From Effrenium voratum (lineage: Eukaryota; Sar; Dinophyceae; Suessiales; Symbiodiniaceae): 64,000 nucleotides of DNA. Made by a program: the position numbers and the translations under genes. Below are positions 45,501-54,886 of this stretch, in pieces. The stretch is taken from NCBI GenBank assembly GCA_963377175.1, contig CAUJNA010000191.1, positions 774,539 to 838,538 on the forward strand, given 5' to 3'. The stretch's first letter is position 1. The number at the start of each line of letters is the position of its first letter. The notes under the pieces were generated by a model. The model saw nothing but the letters and a program-made list of their open reading frames with translations, did not search any database and had not been told where the DNA came from.

Positions 45501-48042
45501 ACCAAAGAATAGCTTTGGAGGCACCAAATAACAGTAATTCTGACCCCCCCCCCATCCAAAATCAAAAACACCAACAAACAAACGCGGGACGGGGAGTAGC
45601 CTAGGTGACACCACAATGCTTCTCCTTGGTTCCAATCAAAATACACCAACTTGATGAATCCGGGCTTCCCATTACCCTGGGTCCAGGTGCTCGAAGAAGT
45701 TCACAAAGCCGTTGGACCGAATCTCCTGCAGCCCCAATAGGTGGCCATCCGTGTGTGTGTGTCGCGATATAAATAATTACATATTTCATATTATGTATAT
45801 ATATATATATAAATACATATATATATATATATATTATGTATATGTATTATGTGGCTCATCCAGGAAATTGAACGCGTGTTGAAGCTAAGCTTGCCACACC
45901 GACACACACACACACACACACCCACACACACACACACATGCAGGTTTGCGAGGAGCCTAACTCCAAAGAACAAGTCGTCAAGTGCAAAATCGTCTAAATG
46001 ACCTGCGCTGTGGGAGGTACAGCCTGAAAACGGCACAGCAAACAGGGTGCTTTCAATTGAGTCTCGCAATTCTTCGAATCCGAGTGGTGCCAACAACTTG
46101 TTTGAAGATGTTTGATTCGCTGTTCTTTGCAGCTCCTTACTTCCCCATTCATCTGCATAGGGGCACGGCACGGCTGTTTGAACATATTTTTTGTTATCTT
46201 GGCCTGACTAGATGAGCAATACTTCAAGCCATGACAGAACAGGGTCAAACCGACCAAAACAAACAGATGATAGCACCAATGCAACGAAGGTCTGCGATCT
46301 GATCATATCCGACTTGATCCCCCCCCCCCCCGCCAATCTCCTCCACGCGATCCTCCAACAGCTCCGCCTCTCGTGGGTTCAAGCCACGCCTTGCGACATG
46401 CTAAGGTGAATTAGGGATCCTTCGGCACAGATTCTGTCCATAGAGGCTGATGTCCACAAGCCAGCTTTCAGGGATTCCCCCTCTGAAATTCAGAGCCATC
46501 TGGGCAGGGCTCATCATCAGGTGCCCGCAGCTCATGATCTAGAGTATATAGTATTCTGAAAGTATCCCCAGTGAGGTCTTGGCTGAAGCCAACACGTTGC
46601 TCAAAAATCCCCAAAAGCAACCTCGTTTTGAGGTGGAGACCTTTTACTCGGGCTTCTTTTCTTAGAGGGCGAGTTGATTAGCTTTGAGGTGGTCATCTGT
46701 TCGGGGGGTTGGTTGCTCGCACCCCCAGCATCAACTGCCTCTCTGGGGACCGGATTTAGTGGCAGTTGGGAGTTGCTCCGGCTGGTTTAGGGTGAGTAGG
46801 ACGGGCCTTGGGTTGGTTTGTGGAAAGGGCTGATATCCAAACAACTGTTAGGAAATGTTGCGTTGCATTGAAACGGGATTGGGCCGGCATGGGGCTGATT
46901 TGCGCTAGGTTTGTTTAGCAGTGCCTTACAGTCGCTTTAGGGTGTGGTCAAGGCACCAGTGTGACCAGTGGAGCACTAGGAGTGATGGTTTCACCCGTCA
47001 AGGCGCAGCACCACGCTGAAGCGATGGGCCACGCTGCGCCCGTCTTCCGCGAGATCCGTGTGGCCCAGGGCGAGCCTCGCTGGGAAATATGGCTGTGGTC
47101 CTTCCCCTAGCCCCTGAGACGACCCTGACCAAAATTGGGTACCGTATGGTACCCTAGTTGGAGATGTTGAGATGTTGTTAATGGGAAGCCAAAGGAACAT
47201 CACCCATAGGAGCTCCAAACCCCACGAACCCCCATTCAATTGGTTTGGGCGAAAGCCACGCCCATCTCTGCCCAGGAGCGTCGCATCCTCATCCTGCAGC
47301 AAGCCGCTGGTCAGTGTCTCGCGGGGTGGTTTGTCAGGAAGGCCTGACATCTGAATCCGAAGAGTCGGTTCAAAGGCCTAGGCCTTAAGTTGTTTTGAAT
47401 TGCCTCCTTTTCCGAAACCGTACGTGGCTGAACCAACTTGGGCGGGTGAACGAAAGCTAGCCTAGCCAGCCCAACGACGACATGTACGACTCAGGAGTTG
47501 CTAGGATTGTTTTTGGTCTAGAAATGCCTAGAAAGACAGTTTCTCAGCTGCAATCATGTGGACGAGATTCTGGGAATGCGCGACTGCCGGGGACGGCACA
47601 AGGGGGAATCGAGCCCCTGGGCGGATTGGGGGGGGGTTGCCCTAGGTAAGGATTTGGTCTTGCGAATCAGGCTTTTTGGGAGACCCCCCAATCCCTGATT
47701 CAATCAGGCATCGTGGGAAGCTCAGCCCCTAAAGGAGGCTACAGCTTAGAGAACTCCCGCTAGCACGGCTAGCTTTCGTGATCAGCACATTTGAAGTCGT
47801 GTGAGGGTACGAGTGAACTTTCCCGTATTTGCCGAAGCATGTTGAAAGGGAAGCTTAAGAACGCCTCTGGCACTTCAATTCGTTGCAGGCCCAACCTATT
47901 CAAAGCCAACCCGACGCGCCGACCACTTCCGGCGCCAAAACCTCCGCGGCGCGCCTTTCGGCAGCGAGAGCAGCTGCACCGACACGCCTGGCTGGCGAAG
48001 CCGGGGGCCCAGCCGCAGAGCCGCCTTCGGCACTTGCAGCTC
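33370..48042 (-). CDS. TruD/PUS7-family tRNA pseudouridine synthase (14 exons, N-terminus missing)
   Basis: Minus-strand gene; exons 48042-47942, 47293-47262, 47079-46995, 45411-45366, 44876-44781, 44184-44094, 42811-42732, 42418-42257, 40484-40389, 39227-39108, 37026-37000, 36365-36310, 35285-35204, 33504-33370. Phases agree at every junction. The family isomerises uridine to pseudouridine in tRNA and some mRNA. Family landmarks in order: RLALG...RFSVVLR (family xLxLGxxxxNxFxxVLR), HRSALNLTLGLAWNRAAALR (usually RSxLFNxxLxxR), PGDLVF, DLVLPLP (family VVLPLPG), RPLVAVPADFSW (family YPxxLSW), and RTSSAEALIREVLK (family GSxATxxLREL). About 425 residues are recovered, then a basic tail. The NYFG/QRFG motif is not obvious, and the catalytic KD motif is not visible. 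Introns carry GC donors at four places. The TruD assignment is from remembered family patterns, not a search. Confidence 0.7.
35204..35285 (-). CDS. TruD-like exon (C-terminal LRE helix)
   Basis: Acceptor CCCTCCAG|A, GC donor CTCAAG|GCGTGG. REAIARTSSAEALIREVLK corresponds to the family's GSxATxxLRELI element. Confidence 0.65.
36310..36365 (-). CDS. TruD-like exon
   Basis: Acceptor ACGCGAG|GGC, donor GTGAG|GTGGGT; GPALKLRATLGRHLPGVV. The plus strand is equally GC3-rich (VPPQSGAQLQRWALAFSAV with its own CGGCAG| and |GTTGCG sites), so this exon depends on phase agreement with both neighbours. Confidence 0.45.
37000..37026 (-). CDS. TruD-like micro-exon, 27 bases
   Basis: Acceptor CTTTCAAG|GAT, donor ATCCGT|GTGCCC; nine codons DLAEGDGIR. 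Phase 0 on both sides; supplies the loop between the FSW motif and the following beta strand. Confidence 0.4.
37830..38890. repeat. degenerate TCTAGC/GCATGTCTAGC-rich tract
   Basis: The word TCTAGC or TCTA, usually as CATGTCTAGC, recurs about a dozen times (for example near 37856, 38305, 38390, 38420, 38463, 38741, 38840, 38866) with TAGCATGT and TAGCACAT variants between. It looks like an old, decayed short-period satellite inside an intron of the TruD-like gene. Confidence 0.5.
39108..39227 (-). CDS. TruD-like exon (FSW motif)
   Basis: Acceptor GGGCGCTAG|GCG, GC donor AGCTGG|GCGCCG. CPEEDAAPELFPLKLEQLLP then KVRPLVAVPADFSW, matching the family's RxLLxxPxxLSW. GT donors inside (AAG|GTGCGG) are alternatives. 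Confidence 0.65.
39545..39600. repeat. AT-rich microsatellite cluster
   Basis: TATATATATATAATATATAT and related TATACA units. Confidence 0.8.
40082..40185. mobile_element. MITE-like element, family C, diverged copy 3
   Basis: ACCCTCCCACCGACCAAAAT, then GTGCACAGACCCCCTGT and CTTTCCTCTTGGAA, shared with copy 1. The right inverted end is degraded (TTGCCCTCCCACC). Confidence 0.5.
40389..40484 (-). CDS. TruD-like exon (LPLP motif)
   Basis: Acceptor ATTTTTGCGAG|GAG, donor ACGCGC|GTCTTA. ERWQLRDLVLPLPRPSQAVP then FSGGRLSMEATR; fits the family's DVVLPLPGxxxxYP. Confidence 0.7.
41176..41218. repeat. CTGCTA hexamer-like repeat
   Basis: CTGCTACTGCTGCTACTGCT continuing GCTACTGCTGCTACCGC; reads poly-Ser on the minus strand but has no exon support. 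Confidence 0.8.
41270..41400. repeat. compound microsatellite TA / CATA / ACATA
   Basis: TA runs flank a pentamer array (ATAACATAACATAACATAAC) at 41335-41360 and CATACATA units at 41300-41320. Confidence 0.85.
42257..42418 (-). CDS. TruD-like exon (RS...WNR helix)
   Basis: Acceptor CCATTGGCAG|CAT, donor GCCCGG|GTAGAT, 54 codons. HRSALNLTLGLAWNRAAALR then PGDLVF 14 residues further on. The strongest single family match. Confidence 0.75.
42732..42811 (-). CDS. TruD-like exon
   Basis: Acceptor ATCCATCAG|AT, donor GGCGCC|GTGAGC. RLLKRSAHEALVKSLSRADW then SRYLGA; GC3 above 90%. Confidence 0.7.
44094..44184 (-). CDS. TruD-like exon next to octamer array
   Basis: Acceptor CCTTTGCGCAG|GAC, donor AGGGAC|GTCAGA. 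DDYERGLELLPSGCKGLRSL then AMNLPLDAQG. The octamer array at 44203-44270 begins 19 bases upstream of the acceptor. Confidence 0.65.
44203..44270. repeat. octamer array (AGGCACCG)8
   Basis: Eight perfect copies of AGGCACCG plus a partial AGGC. On the minus strand this is CGGTGCCT repeated, immediately upstream of a splice acceptor. The octamer shifts frame each unit, so it is not a coding repeat. Confidence 0.95.
44781..44876 (-). CDS. TruD-like exon (GxWxxA segment)
   Basis: Acceptor AGTACGCAG|GTG, GC donor TCACAG|GCGCGA. VGACLWAGRWSDACRLLLTA; the family has GxALLxGxWxxAxxLLL here. Confidence 0.65.
45366..45411 (-). CDS. TruD-like exon, 46 bases
   Basis: Acceptor ATTCCAAG|T, donor GCAGAG|GTCCGA; LDALVARLALFGLAE. 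The frame continues VRHFEARG past the donor, so the true 3' end may differ. The expected NYFG/QRFG motif is not visible. Confidence 0.45.
45795..45938. repeat. (TA)n and (CA)n microsatellites
   Basis: TA-rich stretch at 45795-45850 and CACACACA runs at 45902-45938, in an intron of the TruD-like gene. Confidence 0.85.
46325..46397 (-). CDS. possible extra exon in the TruD-like gene
   Basis: Minus-strand GC3-rich frame RGLNPREAELLEDRVEEIGG after CCTTAG| or GCAAG|, running into a poly-G tract. Phase fits at its 5' side with the GCAAG| acceptor, but no matching donor was found. Confidence 0.3.
46995..47079 (-). CDS. TruD-like exon (LALG...VVLR)
   Basis: Acceptor TATTTCCCAG|CG, donor GACGG|GTGAAA. 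RLALGHTDLAEDGRSVAHRF then SVVLRLD, matching the family's LxLGxxxGNxFxxVLR with a longer loop. Confidence 0.7.
47262..47293 (-). CDS. TruD-like exon, 32 bases
   Basis: Acceptor CTTGCTGCAG|G, GC donor GAGATGG|GCGTGG; MRMRRSWAEM, phase-matched on both sides. The plus strand offers an equally good exon (CTGCCCAG|GAG ... GCTG|GTCAGT, ERRILILQQAA), so confidence is limited. Confidence 0.4.
47942..48042 (-). CDS. TruD-like exon (presumed active-site region)
   Basis: Donor GCGGAG|GTTTTG; 5' end provisional at CCGTGAG|GAG. ELQVPKAALRLGPRLRQPGV then SVQLLSLPKGAPR. GVSVQ resembles the tail of the family's GxKDRxxVTxQ. The plus strand is also GC3-rich with possible splice sites. Confidence 0.45.
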
Positions 48043-48918
48043 CTCACGGCTGACCCGGTTGACTCACGGCTGCCCCCATGTCACCGGCTTCGTGGCCATG
48101 AAATGGGACCCAAAGAGAAAAGATGTCCACCTGAAAGGAAGGTCGGAAGGTTCTTGGCCTACCTAGATGCGATCAGTGATCAGGTGTCCCAGTGCCCGTG
48201 GAAGAAGGAAGTCAGGCTTCTCTCTTGATAACAGGTTGGGGGCCCCAACCGATCAAAAGGGAGAAACCGTGCCACTGACCACCTGGGTATATGCACGCCT
48301 CACAGCGAGGCGTGGGCTCGCCAAATGCATAGCTCGCTCATAGTTCCCTTTGAGCATCATGCCACCAGAGACGAACTGGCTTTCAGTTGGTCCAAATGGT
48401 GATCTTCAAGCCCCCACAAAAAAGGAGTGTAGACAAAAATGCAAAAGTGAGCAATATGAGTGAACCAACGCACGCACTAGCTTCATTCGATCCTTGCGAA
48501 ACGTCCTGGCTGTCTCCACTTATGCTGACTGGTTACCCTTTGCCACATCTGATGCCTTCCCTTCGCGCAGCGAATAACAAACTGTGTGCTTCGAAGGCTT
48601 GTTGAGAAGTTCACCATGCCGCCTTCCCTAAACCAACCAGATCCCTTGCACCAAACCAAAATGTGCGGCATAGGAGATCTTTACCAGGCGGGGCCGTACG
48701 TCACCTTGTTTCGCTGGGTCCAATAGGATAGGATCCTCAAAGTTATCCTCCGAGACGTGTTTCAAATACACACATACACCCACTATCAGCCCAGGTGGGA
48801 TCCCCAACATCAACCCTGGAATCCTTCCAAGGCCCTTCCTAGCTCTGGACTCCGGAGCCCATTGGGCAGAGACCCCATGTCTTTCAGCTGACCGAAACTA
48901 TGGCTTCTCCTGCGCTAG

Positions 48919-49024
48919 GCGTTCTTGCAAGCTGCCCGAGCCCCGCAAGTACACCGCGCAGTGGAAAGGCTTTGACGGTGACGAGGTCCCGGTGCCCAGG
49001 GAGGACAAATGCCTACGCTTGATG
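48919..49024 (+). CDS. exon, unknown protein
   Basis: Acceptor TGCGCTAG|G and donor CTTGATG|GTGGGG enclose one base plus 35 codons: RSCKLPEPRKYTAQWKGFDG then DEVPVPREDKCLRLM; about 80% GC at third positions. It joins in phase 0 to 49701-49795. No family recognised. Confidence 0.5.
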
Positions 49025-49700
49025 GTGGGGTTTCCCCTCAGCCCAGTGGCCACGGGAGAAAAGTGCACCCATTCTTGTTGGTTGATTGCAATGGGAACTG
49101 AACCGCGCCAAAAGGGACTGGGCGACCCTGCAAATTCGCATGGAACCCAAAAAAGGGGGATGGGGGGTTCCCTAAAAGTGATTGCTTTTCATTAGGTACT
49201 CCTACACCGTGGTGTTCCAAAGACCTTCTCACAAGGGTAGAACCATTGGGTGGCAAAGGGAGGCCCAAAGGAAAACGAATCAAGTTTCATTGGCATCAAA
49301 ATGCAAGATGCGACAGCTGCGGCTATCAGTCAGTTTATCCCGTGGTCTTGTGGGCGAGGCTTGGATGGTCACGGTAATCGTCGTTTGTCCAAGCCTGTGG
49401 CTTGTCATTCTGGGGATGTCATCTGATCGCTTCCGCCGTAACACCGAGCGAACTGATATGACAAAGGTCATACACCTAGCAAGGTGCGAAGCTATCTAGC
49501 ACATGGATTGCACACGAACCTGGAAAGTGCATTTATTGGTTGCAAGCGTGCAATGTTGACCCATCATTCATTGGGGGCGGGGGTGGGGGGTGTACCCCGC
49601 AAATAACAACTTGGGATCACGCAGGGGTCAGGTCAACAGTAATCAGCAACCATTGCTGGGGTCGTGGCGATTCAAGACCTTTCTTGGAGGTTAGATCCAG

Positions 49701-49795
49701 CCGCTAGCCGGGACACAGGACCTCGCCACTGCGCAGCACGTCGTGGCGCTGCAGGTCCATAGGGAACTTCTGGGAGCCTCGAGGCTAAGGCTGAG
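49701..49795 (+). CDS. exon, unknown protein
   Basis: Acceptor TTAGATCCAG|CCG, donor GGCTGAG|GTACTG. PLAGTQDLATAQHVVALQVH then RELLGASRLRL, GC3 about 78%. Probably the same gene as 48919-49024. The minus strand (KFPMDLQRHDVLRSGE) is also biased, so the strand is not beyond doubt. Confidence 0.45.
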
Positions 49796-50525
49796 GTACT
49801 GACGATGACAGCAGGCACGGTTTCCGCGTCAAGGGGCCAACTTTCTAGGGGTTGATTCCCCATTGTGTTCAACCATCGTTCTTTTCAAAAACAAGCTTTC
49901 CTGGGTTTCCGGAGGTTTTCTAGAAAGAAGGATCCCTGGAAAGAATGGGGAAGGCACCCCTAAAAACTTACAACAAATCCCCGCTTGTTGGCCCGACTGC
50001 CCCACCCAACATTTCTTGGCGCTTGTCCATGCAAAAGGCGTCACGTTTCTTACTGTACATGTAAGTGCCAACACAGGGAGGGCTCAACCCATGTTATCCC
50101 AGAGACAATGGCAACAACAAGGGCTCTCAAGGGATCATCTTGTCCTGTTCCCCGCCAAAACCTGAGTGGCAAACAAGACGAGGGCCCCGCACAAAGATCA
50201 AAACAAACCAACACGCGCAGGTGGTCACCCATCCGTCTACTTGCCCGATGGTCATGTGAAACAATATCCGGCATTATACAACATGGTGCAGCACTATGCA
50301 ACAAGATAAGGGACCACAACCAAACAACACTATTGTCCTACTTCAAAGCTGTGGCAGTTTGGGGGGCAGGTTCAACAGAAAAATGCATCCCACAACCGCC
50401 CGGTTTTCGATGATGTGGCTCCATATCTGCTGGTGAAACCGACCTTTTGCTTCTTGTTGTCAGGGATTTTGGGCCCTTTCCATTGAAAGTGGCCCTGTCG
50501 GGGCGAAAGAACCACCTGCTGCCAG

Positions 50526-50576
50526 GACTCGCAGCTGACCTTGCAAGCGCTGGCCAGCGCCGAGAAAACAGCTGAG
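50526..50576 (+). CDS. possible exon, unknown protein
   Basis: Acceptor CTGCTGCCAG|GAC and GC donor GCTGAG|GCCCAC; DSQLTLQALASAEKTAE. Phase does not match 49701-49795 directly. The minus strand is an alternative (ending CAGCAG|GTGGTT). Confidence 0.3.
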
Positions 50577-50757
50577 GCCCACCTCGGCGGAGAATCCAAC
50601 GGATTGCATCCCTCCCCCCCAAAAAATAGCGTGACGCATGGAACCGCTTTCTGGAGTGCCTGTTTAATACCGATATCCCCCCCCCCAAAAAAAACAACAA
50701 CAGAACAAGAACACAAGTCCCTCCCCCGCCATGGATTCCGACGTACCATCTTCCCAC

Positions 50758-50849
50758 CGACTTCTGCGGGTATCCGCCGGTTGCATCTCCCGCCTCCGCC
50801 TCCAAGGCGCGCAGCGCCATGGCCGCGGGCTGTGTTGGGTTCCAGCGGG
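50758..50849 (-). CDS. possible exon, unknown protein
   Basis: Acceptor GTTCTCACAG|CC, donor AAGTCG|GTGGGA; RWNPTQPAAMALRALEAEAG then DATGGYPQKS, GC3 about 80%. Could be an N-terminal exon of the TruD-like gene but carries no family motif. Confidence 0.4.
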
Positions 50850-50909
50850 CTGTGAGAACGTGGGCTCCGCCGTGAAAAACGGCATTGGTTGATGCATCCT
50901 GGGTCCCTA

Positions 50910-51005
50910 GGTCCTTCAGTAGAGAGGTTAGAATAAGGCTACCCTTTCTATTTCAGTAGGGGAACCCTTCCCCCAAAACAGGTAAAAGGGCACTACTGGG
51001 TAACC
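50910..51005. mobile_element. MITE-like element, family A, copy 3
   Basis: GGTCCTTCAGTAGAGAGG on the left, CACTACTGGGTAACC on the right, flanked by TA on both sides (CCTA|...|TAGC). Interior matches copies 1 and 2 with a small deletion. Confidence 0.75.
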
Positions 51006-53626
51006 TAGCCTCTGTTCTGGAGACACATCAGAAAAAGTTGAGGGTTGAAGAACTGGTGCTGGTTGATGGACTGGCTGCTGGCCAAGATTTGATGTGTCTC
51101 AGGTCAGAGAGGTTTAATCCAAATGCTTGGGCTTTGAAATGCGCAAAGCGTGCCAACTTAGGCGGCAAATAAACCCTCCAGGGATGCCTCCTGAGCTTCT
51201 TACTAGCCTGGTCCTACCTGTCAGGCCAAGGCCGAAATCCATAGCGCTGCAGTGTTCGAGGTGGAGCCCATGCGCCGCCGTTGGTTGTGAGTGGGCTTGG
51301 GAAACGCCATTATATGCGTGCTTGTTTGAGGGTACCTGGTTCACTTTGGTTTAGAGGAAAACCAAAGGACAACCAGCATCTTGAGGCCTCCTATTTTGCC
51401 ACATGGCTATTTAACGGGTGCCAGCATTCAAACACGCTACCTATAGACCAATTGGGTAGCGTTTGTGCACATGTCATGTTGTGCGACAGCATTATGCACC
51501 AAAGGTATATAACTCCGATGGCAAACATAGCTCCACCAGTGCAGTTGCTAATAAACACCAACCAAAAACACACGGACGGACGATGCCCGCCGTAAGATCA
51601 CGCTCAAAGGGAAAGAAACTGCGCTGCCGTGGGCCTGATGGCCAGAAGCCTGAACACGGTTGTCGAGAACCCCCATTCGATGCCAACACTAGACCAACGA
51701 AAGAAGTTCTAGAAGCCCCATAGTGTACCACTAGAGGCGACAATCCCTCGATGTCACAGAACATAGGTTCTTCAGGCTGGCAAAGATCCTTTAAAGGGCC
51801 GCGACCAGAGAGATTCAAAAAATAGGACACCTTTTTGGGTTGATCACTGTCAACAGAACCCACCAGACGACATGGAGAATCGAATGGACCAATGAGTTGC
51901 CGAGGAAAACGGTCCCAAGAGGGTCCCGAGTTGGCCGATCAGATCCCCGATACCTCGCGGGGAAGGACTGTCTCATCGTCCAGACGTTGCAGTCGAGCCC
52001 TCAGCCAGGCTGGGTGCCGCAAAAACGGGTCTTCATAGGGGGATCTCAAAAAATGTGGTGCTTGCGCCCCTTGGGTTTCGCTTTCAACCCCTGACATGGC
52101 GGTTTCCCTTGGTTTTGGTGTAAACCAAGCTGGGTTCAGCTTGGCCACTGGGCAACCAAGATGAAACTTGAAGAATAGCATTTCTTTGGACCCTCAAAGT
52201 AGTCACCTTTTGAGGGGCTCGGTGTACAATCATGCTGAGCCAAAATTTAGACGCAAATTTGAGGATGTCACCTTCATGCAGACCCGTGAAAAAAGGGCTC
52301 TTCCCTCAACCCAGACTGCCCTTGATCGATGGTTTGAATTGTTGCAGGAAGAAATGAACCAAGTCAACAAAAACGATCCCTTCCTAACAACCAAGTCCAA
52401 GGGGCCCGGACTGGTTGAAAGTAAGCCACAGATCTTCAGATTCGGATTGGACCGGATTGACCGCAAGCTCCCAAGCACCAAACCTAAACATCAAAATACT
52501 GGAGGTAACCAGTCTCTGGGGGGACCTAGAGAATCCTAGGGACAAACATCGTACGCTTTGCTGGTCAAAAGTAGGCATGCGAAAACCTGGCGGCTGACAT
52601 TCTGGATGCCCTAGATCCCCAAGAACCAATTCAGGACCTGACCAACGTGTCGAGTGCATGCAAAGCCATGGTACAACCAACTCGCGAATTCCTATCAAAT
52701 TTCCACATGTTTGCCCCTCAGGATGGCATAAGAACGATCATTCTTGGCAAGGTAGCTTCCCCAAATGCTTCAATCCTCTGGGGCTCAAACATTTCAGGTG
52801 CTGGCTGAAAAACATGTGATGTTTGATGTTTGCGTGAAAGCAGTCGAGAATTGTTGGCTTTTGGTCGGACATTTCCCCCTGTAGGTTCGGGGTGCGCTAT
52901 TTCAGAAGAGTCTTCGCCTATGTGCTGCTGCCCTGCAAGGAAGTAGGATTGGATCAAGTTATTTGCCGGACCGTCTTCGTTTGGGAAAGTGAGTGGTTTA
53001 CCCACCTAGCGACATCTAGCCCAGTTGTGGTCCAGGTCAGCTTAGCCATGGGGCAATACCTGGACCTTCCTGCATGCATGAAATGCCTTTTGGGGCAACT
53101 TGGCAACGGCGCGTATTTTTTCCTGCGTCCTTTCTTGCTTCAATTTATACTCACGTTTCCCCTTGACCATTGCACACATGGACAAAACCGCGCGAACAAA
53201 CAAAAACCGTACTTGAACACCATGCTGCAACATAGCCAAGAGTCAAAAGGTGTAAACCTCTGGCCTCCGTTCCTGGCTTGAAGGTGCAGTGGCAACACAT
53301 GAAAGCCTAAGTGCTTCTTGAGGCCGCTGCGGAAGCTGCCGGCTCTTCCTGCATGGGTCAAGTGCAAACAAAATTGGCACAGCATTGACCACGGTCAGCT
53401 TTTCAGAAAATGCATTCAGCTCCATATCCTTTTTTAGGAAGGTGTTAGCGTTTTGCAGGGGAGATCGCGCACGGTGATCATGTTTTGTGAGTTCCTTATT
53501 GTTCTCCATTGATGCTAGCTCACAATGATGCGTTCATCAAAGTATGTGTCACTACAATTTTGGACCAAACATACACAAACAGCTGGACATTTGCCACTAG
53601 CAATCATCCCACCCCTCATCCCCCAG
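51006..53626. other. no supported gene
   Basis: Frames up to 129 codons (52892-53281) lack domains and splice support. Confidence 0.3.
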
Positions 53627-53730
53627 CCCGAGACAATTCTCAGTGTCCTGGTGTCCGCTGGCTGGCTCACCTCGGAGGCTAGCAGTTCGATCTCACCGCC
53701 TCAAGCCCTTGGTGCTGGCCCGAGTCCCGC
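53627..53730 (+). CDS. exon, unknown protein
   Basis: Good acceptor (CTCATCCCCCAG|CCC) and consensus donor (TCCCGC|GTAAGT). 34 codons: PETILSVLVSAGWLTSEASS then SISPPQALGAGPSP. The minus strand is open but lacks comparable splice sites. No family recognised. Confidence 0.45.
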
Positions 53731-54037
53731 GTAAGTAGATTAAAGGCAAATAACAAAAAAGAACTTGGCATCTGTGGATGAATACTACTCCAAAGTAATT
53801 AGAAACCGTCTTGAAGGAGGTGCCTTGGTGGCCCCACGATGCCAAAAGGAAAAGGGGTCGACAGCAAAGCCTCACTTGCGGAGCCAAGCAAGCTGAGTTT
53901 GGTTGGCAGAAAGAACTGGGCTAGGGCCAAACACGCTGTCATGTACCCTTGAAGCAACTTCAATACGCAAAATAAAGATGTCTTGTTCAAGCTAAGACAC
54001 CAGCTGCGGAGCCCAAGTCCCCGGTTTTGATTGATAT

Positions 54038-54886
54038 GTGCCGAGTTTCCTTCCTGATGTCCTGCAATTGGTGTCTATGTTCCAGCCCGCCATCGTGATT
54101 ACTTGGCATACTTTTAGAGCCAGCTACTCGCGCGCAGCCAGGACAGTGGAAGCTGCAAAACACCACTTCAACAAAACTCGCGGTAGCCAAACGAATTGCC
54201 ACGCGCTTTTCATAGATTTAACTGTTGGACAAAGCGGTTACCGCCGCCCGGGCTACATAGATCTGCATCGCGAACTTTGTGTGGCCTTGCAAACCATCAG
54301 GTTCCCACTACATCCGCCGTTTGGCATAAAACAAATTGCACAGCTTCACTAACCACATTGTATAAAACGATCACAAAGCATCTTCAGCTCTGTCTGGATC
54401 GACCTGGACCTGCTGGCTTCCATTTTGTCACCCGGATGAATGTGCAAGCCATGGGCTCTCGTAAGTTATTGAAGCTTCTGCAAGGACACTGGTGCGATCC
54501 TGGCTTTGAGTTTGCAGTGCAGTTTTGCAGCGCTGGCGCAAGGCCTTCGGTTCTGGACACAACATAATGTACAGTTACATGATAGGCCCTGGCACTCTCA
54601 AATGGTTGACGCTTTGCAAAAGCTTGGCTTTCAGCATTTGGGAGGTGTTTTCCCGCACAGTTTTGCCGGGCAATTTGCTTGGCCATGGTACTCGGGACAT
54701 GGTAGTTTTGATGCTTGGCTACGGGAGGCGCAACTTTGCATTCGGCGCAACTTCTCACGAATTCCTGCAATCAAAGAAGACGTGATGCGGCATTCCTTCG
54801 CGATGTTGTGCAATAACTATGAGGAGACACCAAGAAAGCCCGCTGCCGTTTTGACGGTGGTAAAAAAGAGGCCAGAGGTTGTTTGA
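54038..54886 (+). pseudogene. frameshifted coding relic, unknown protein
   Basis: Protein-like text runs in one frame to 54352 (GYRRPGYIDLHRELCVALQT), shifts to another frame for about 150-200 bases (LLKLLQGHWCDPGFEF), then returns to the first frame to 54886 (HNVQLHDRPWHSQMVDALQK, later LREAQLCIRRNFSRIPAIKE). No splice sites explain the shifts, so I infer a decayed reading frame. No family recognised. Confidence 0.3.
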
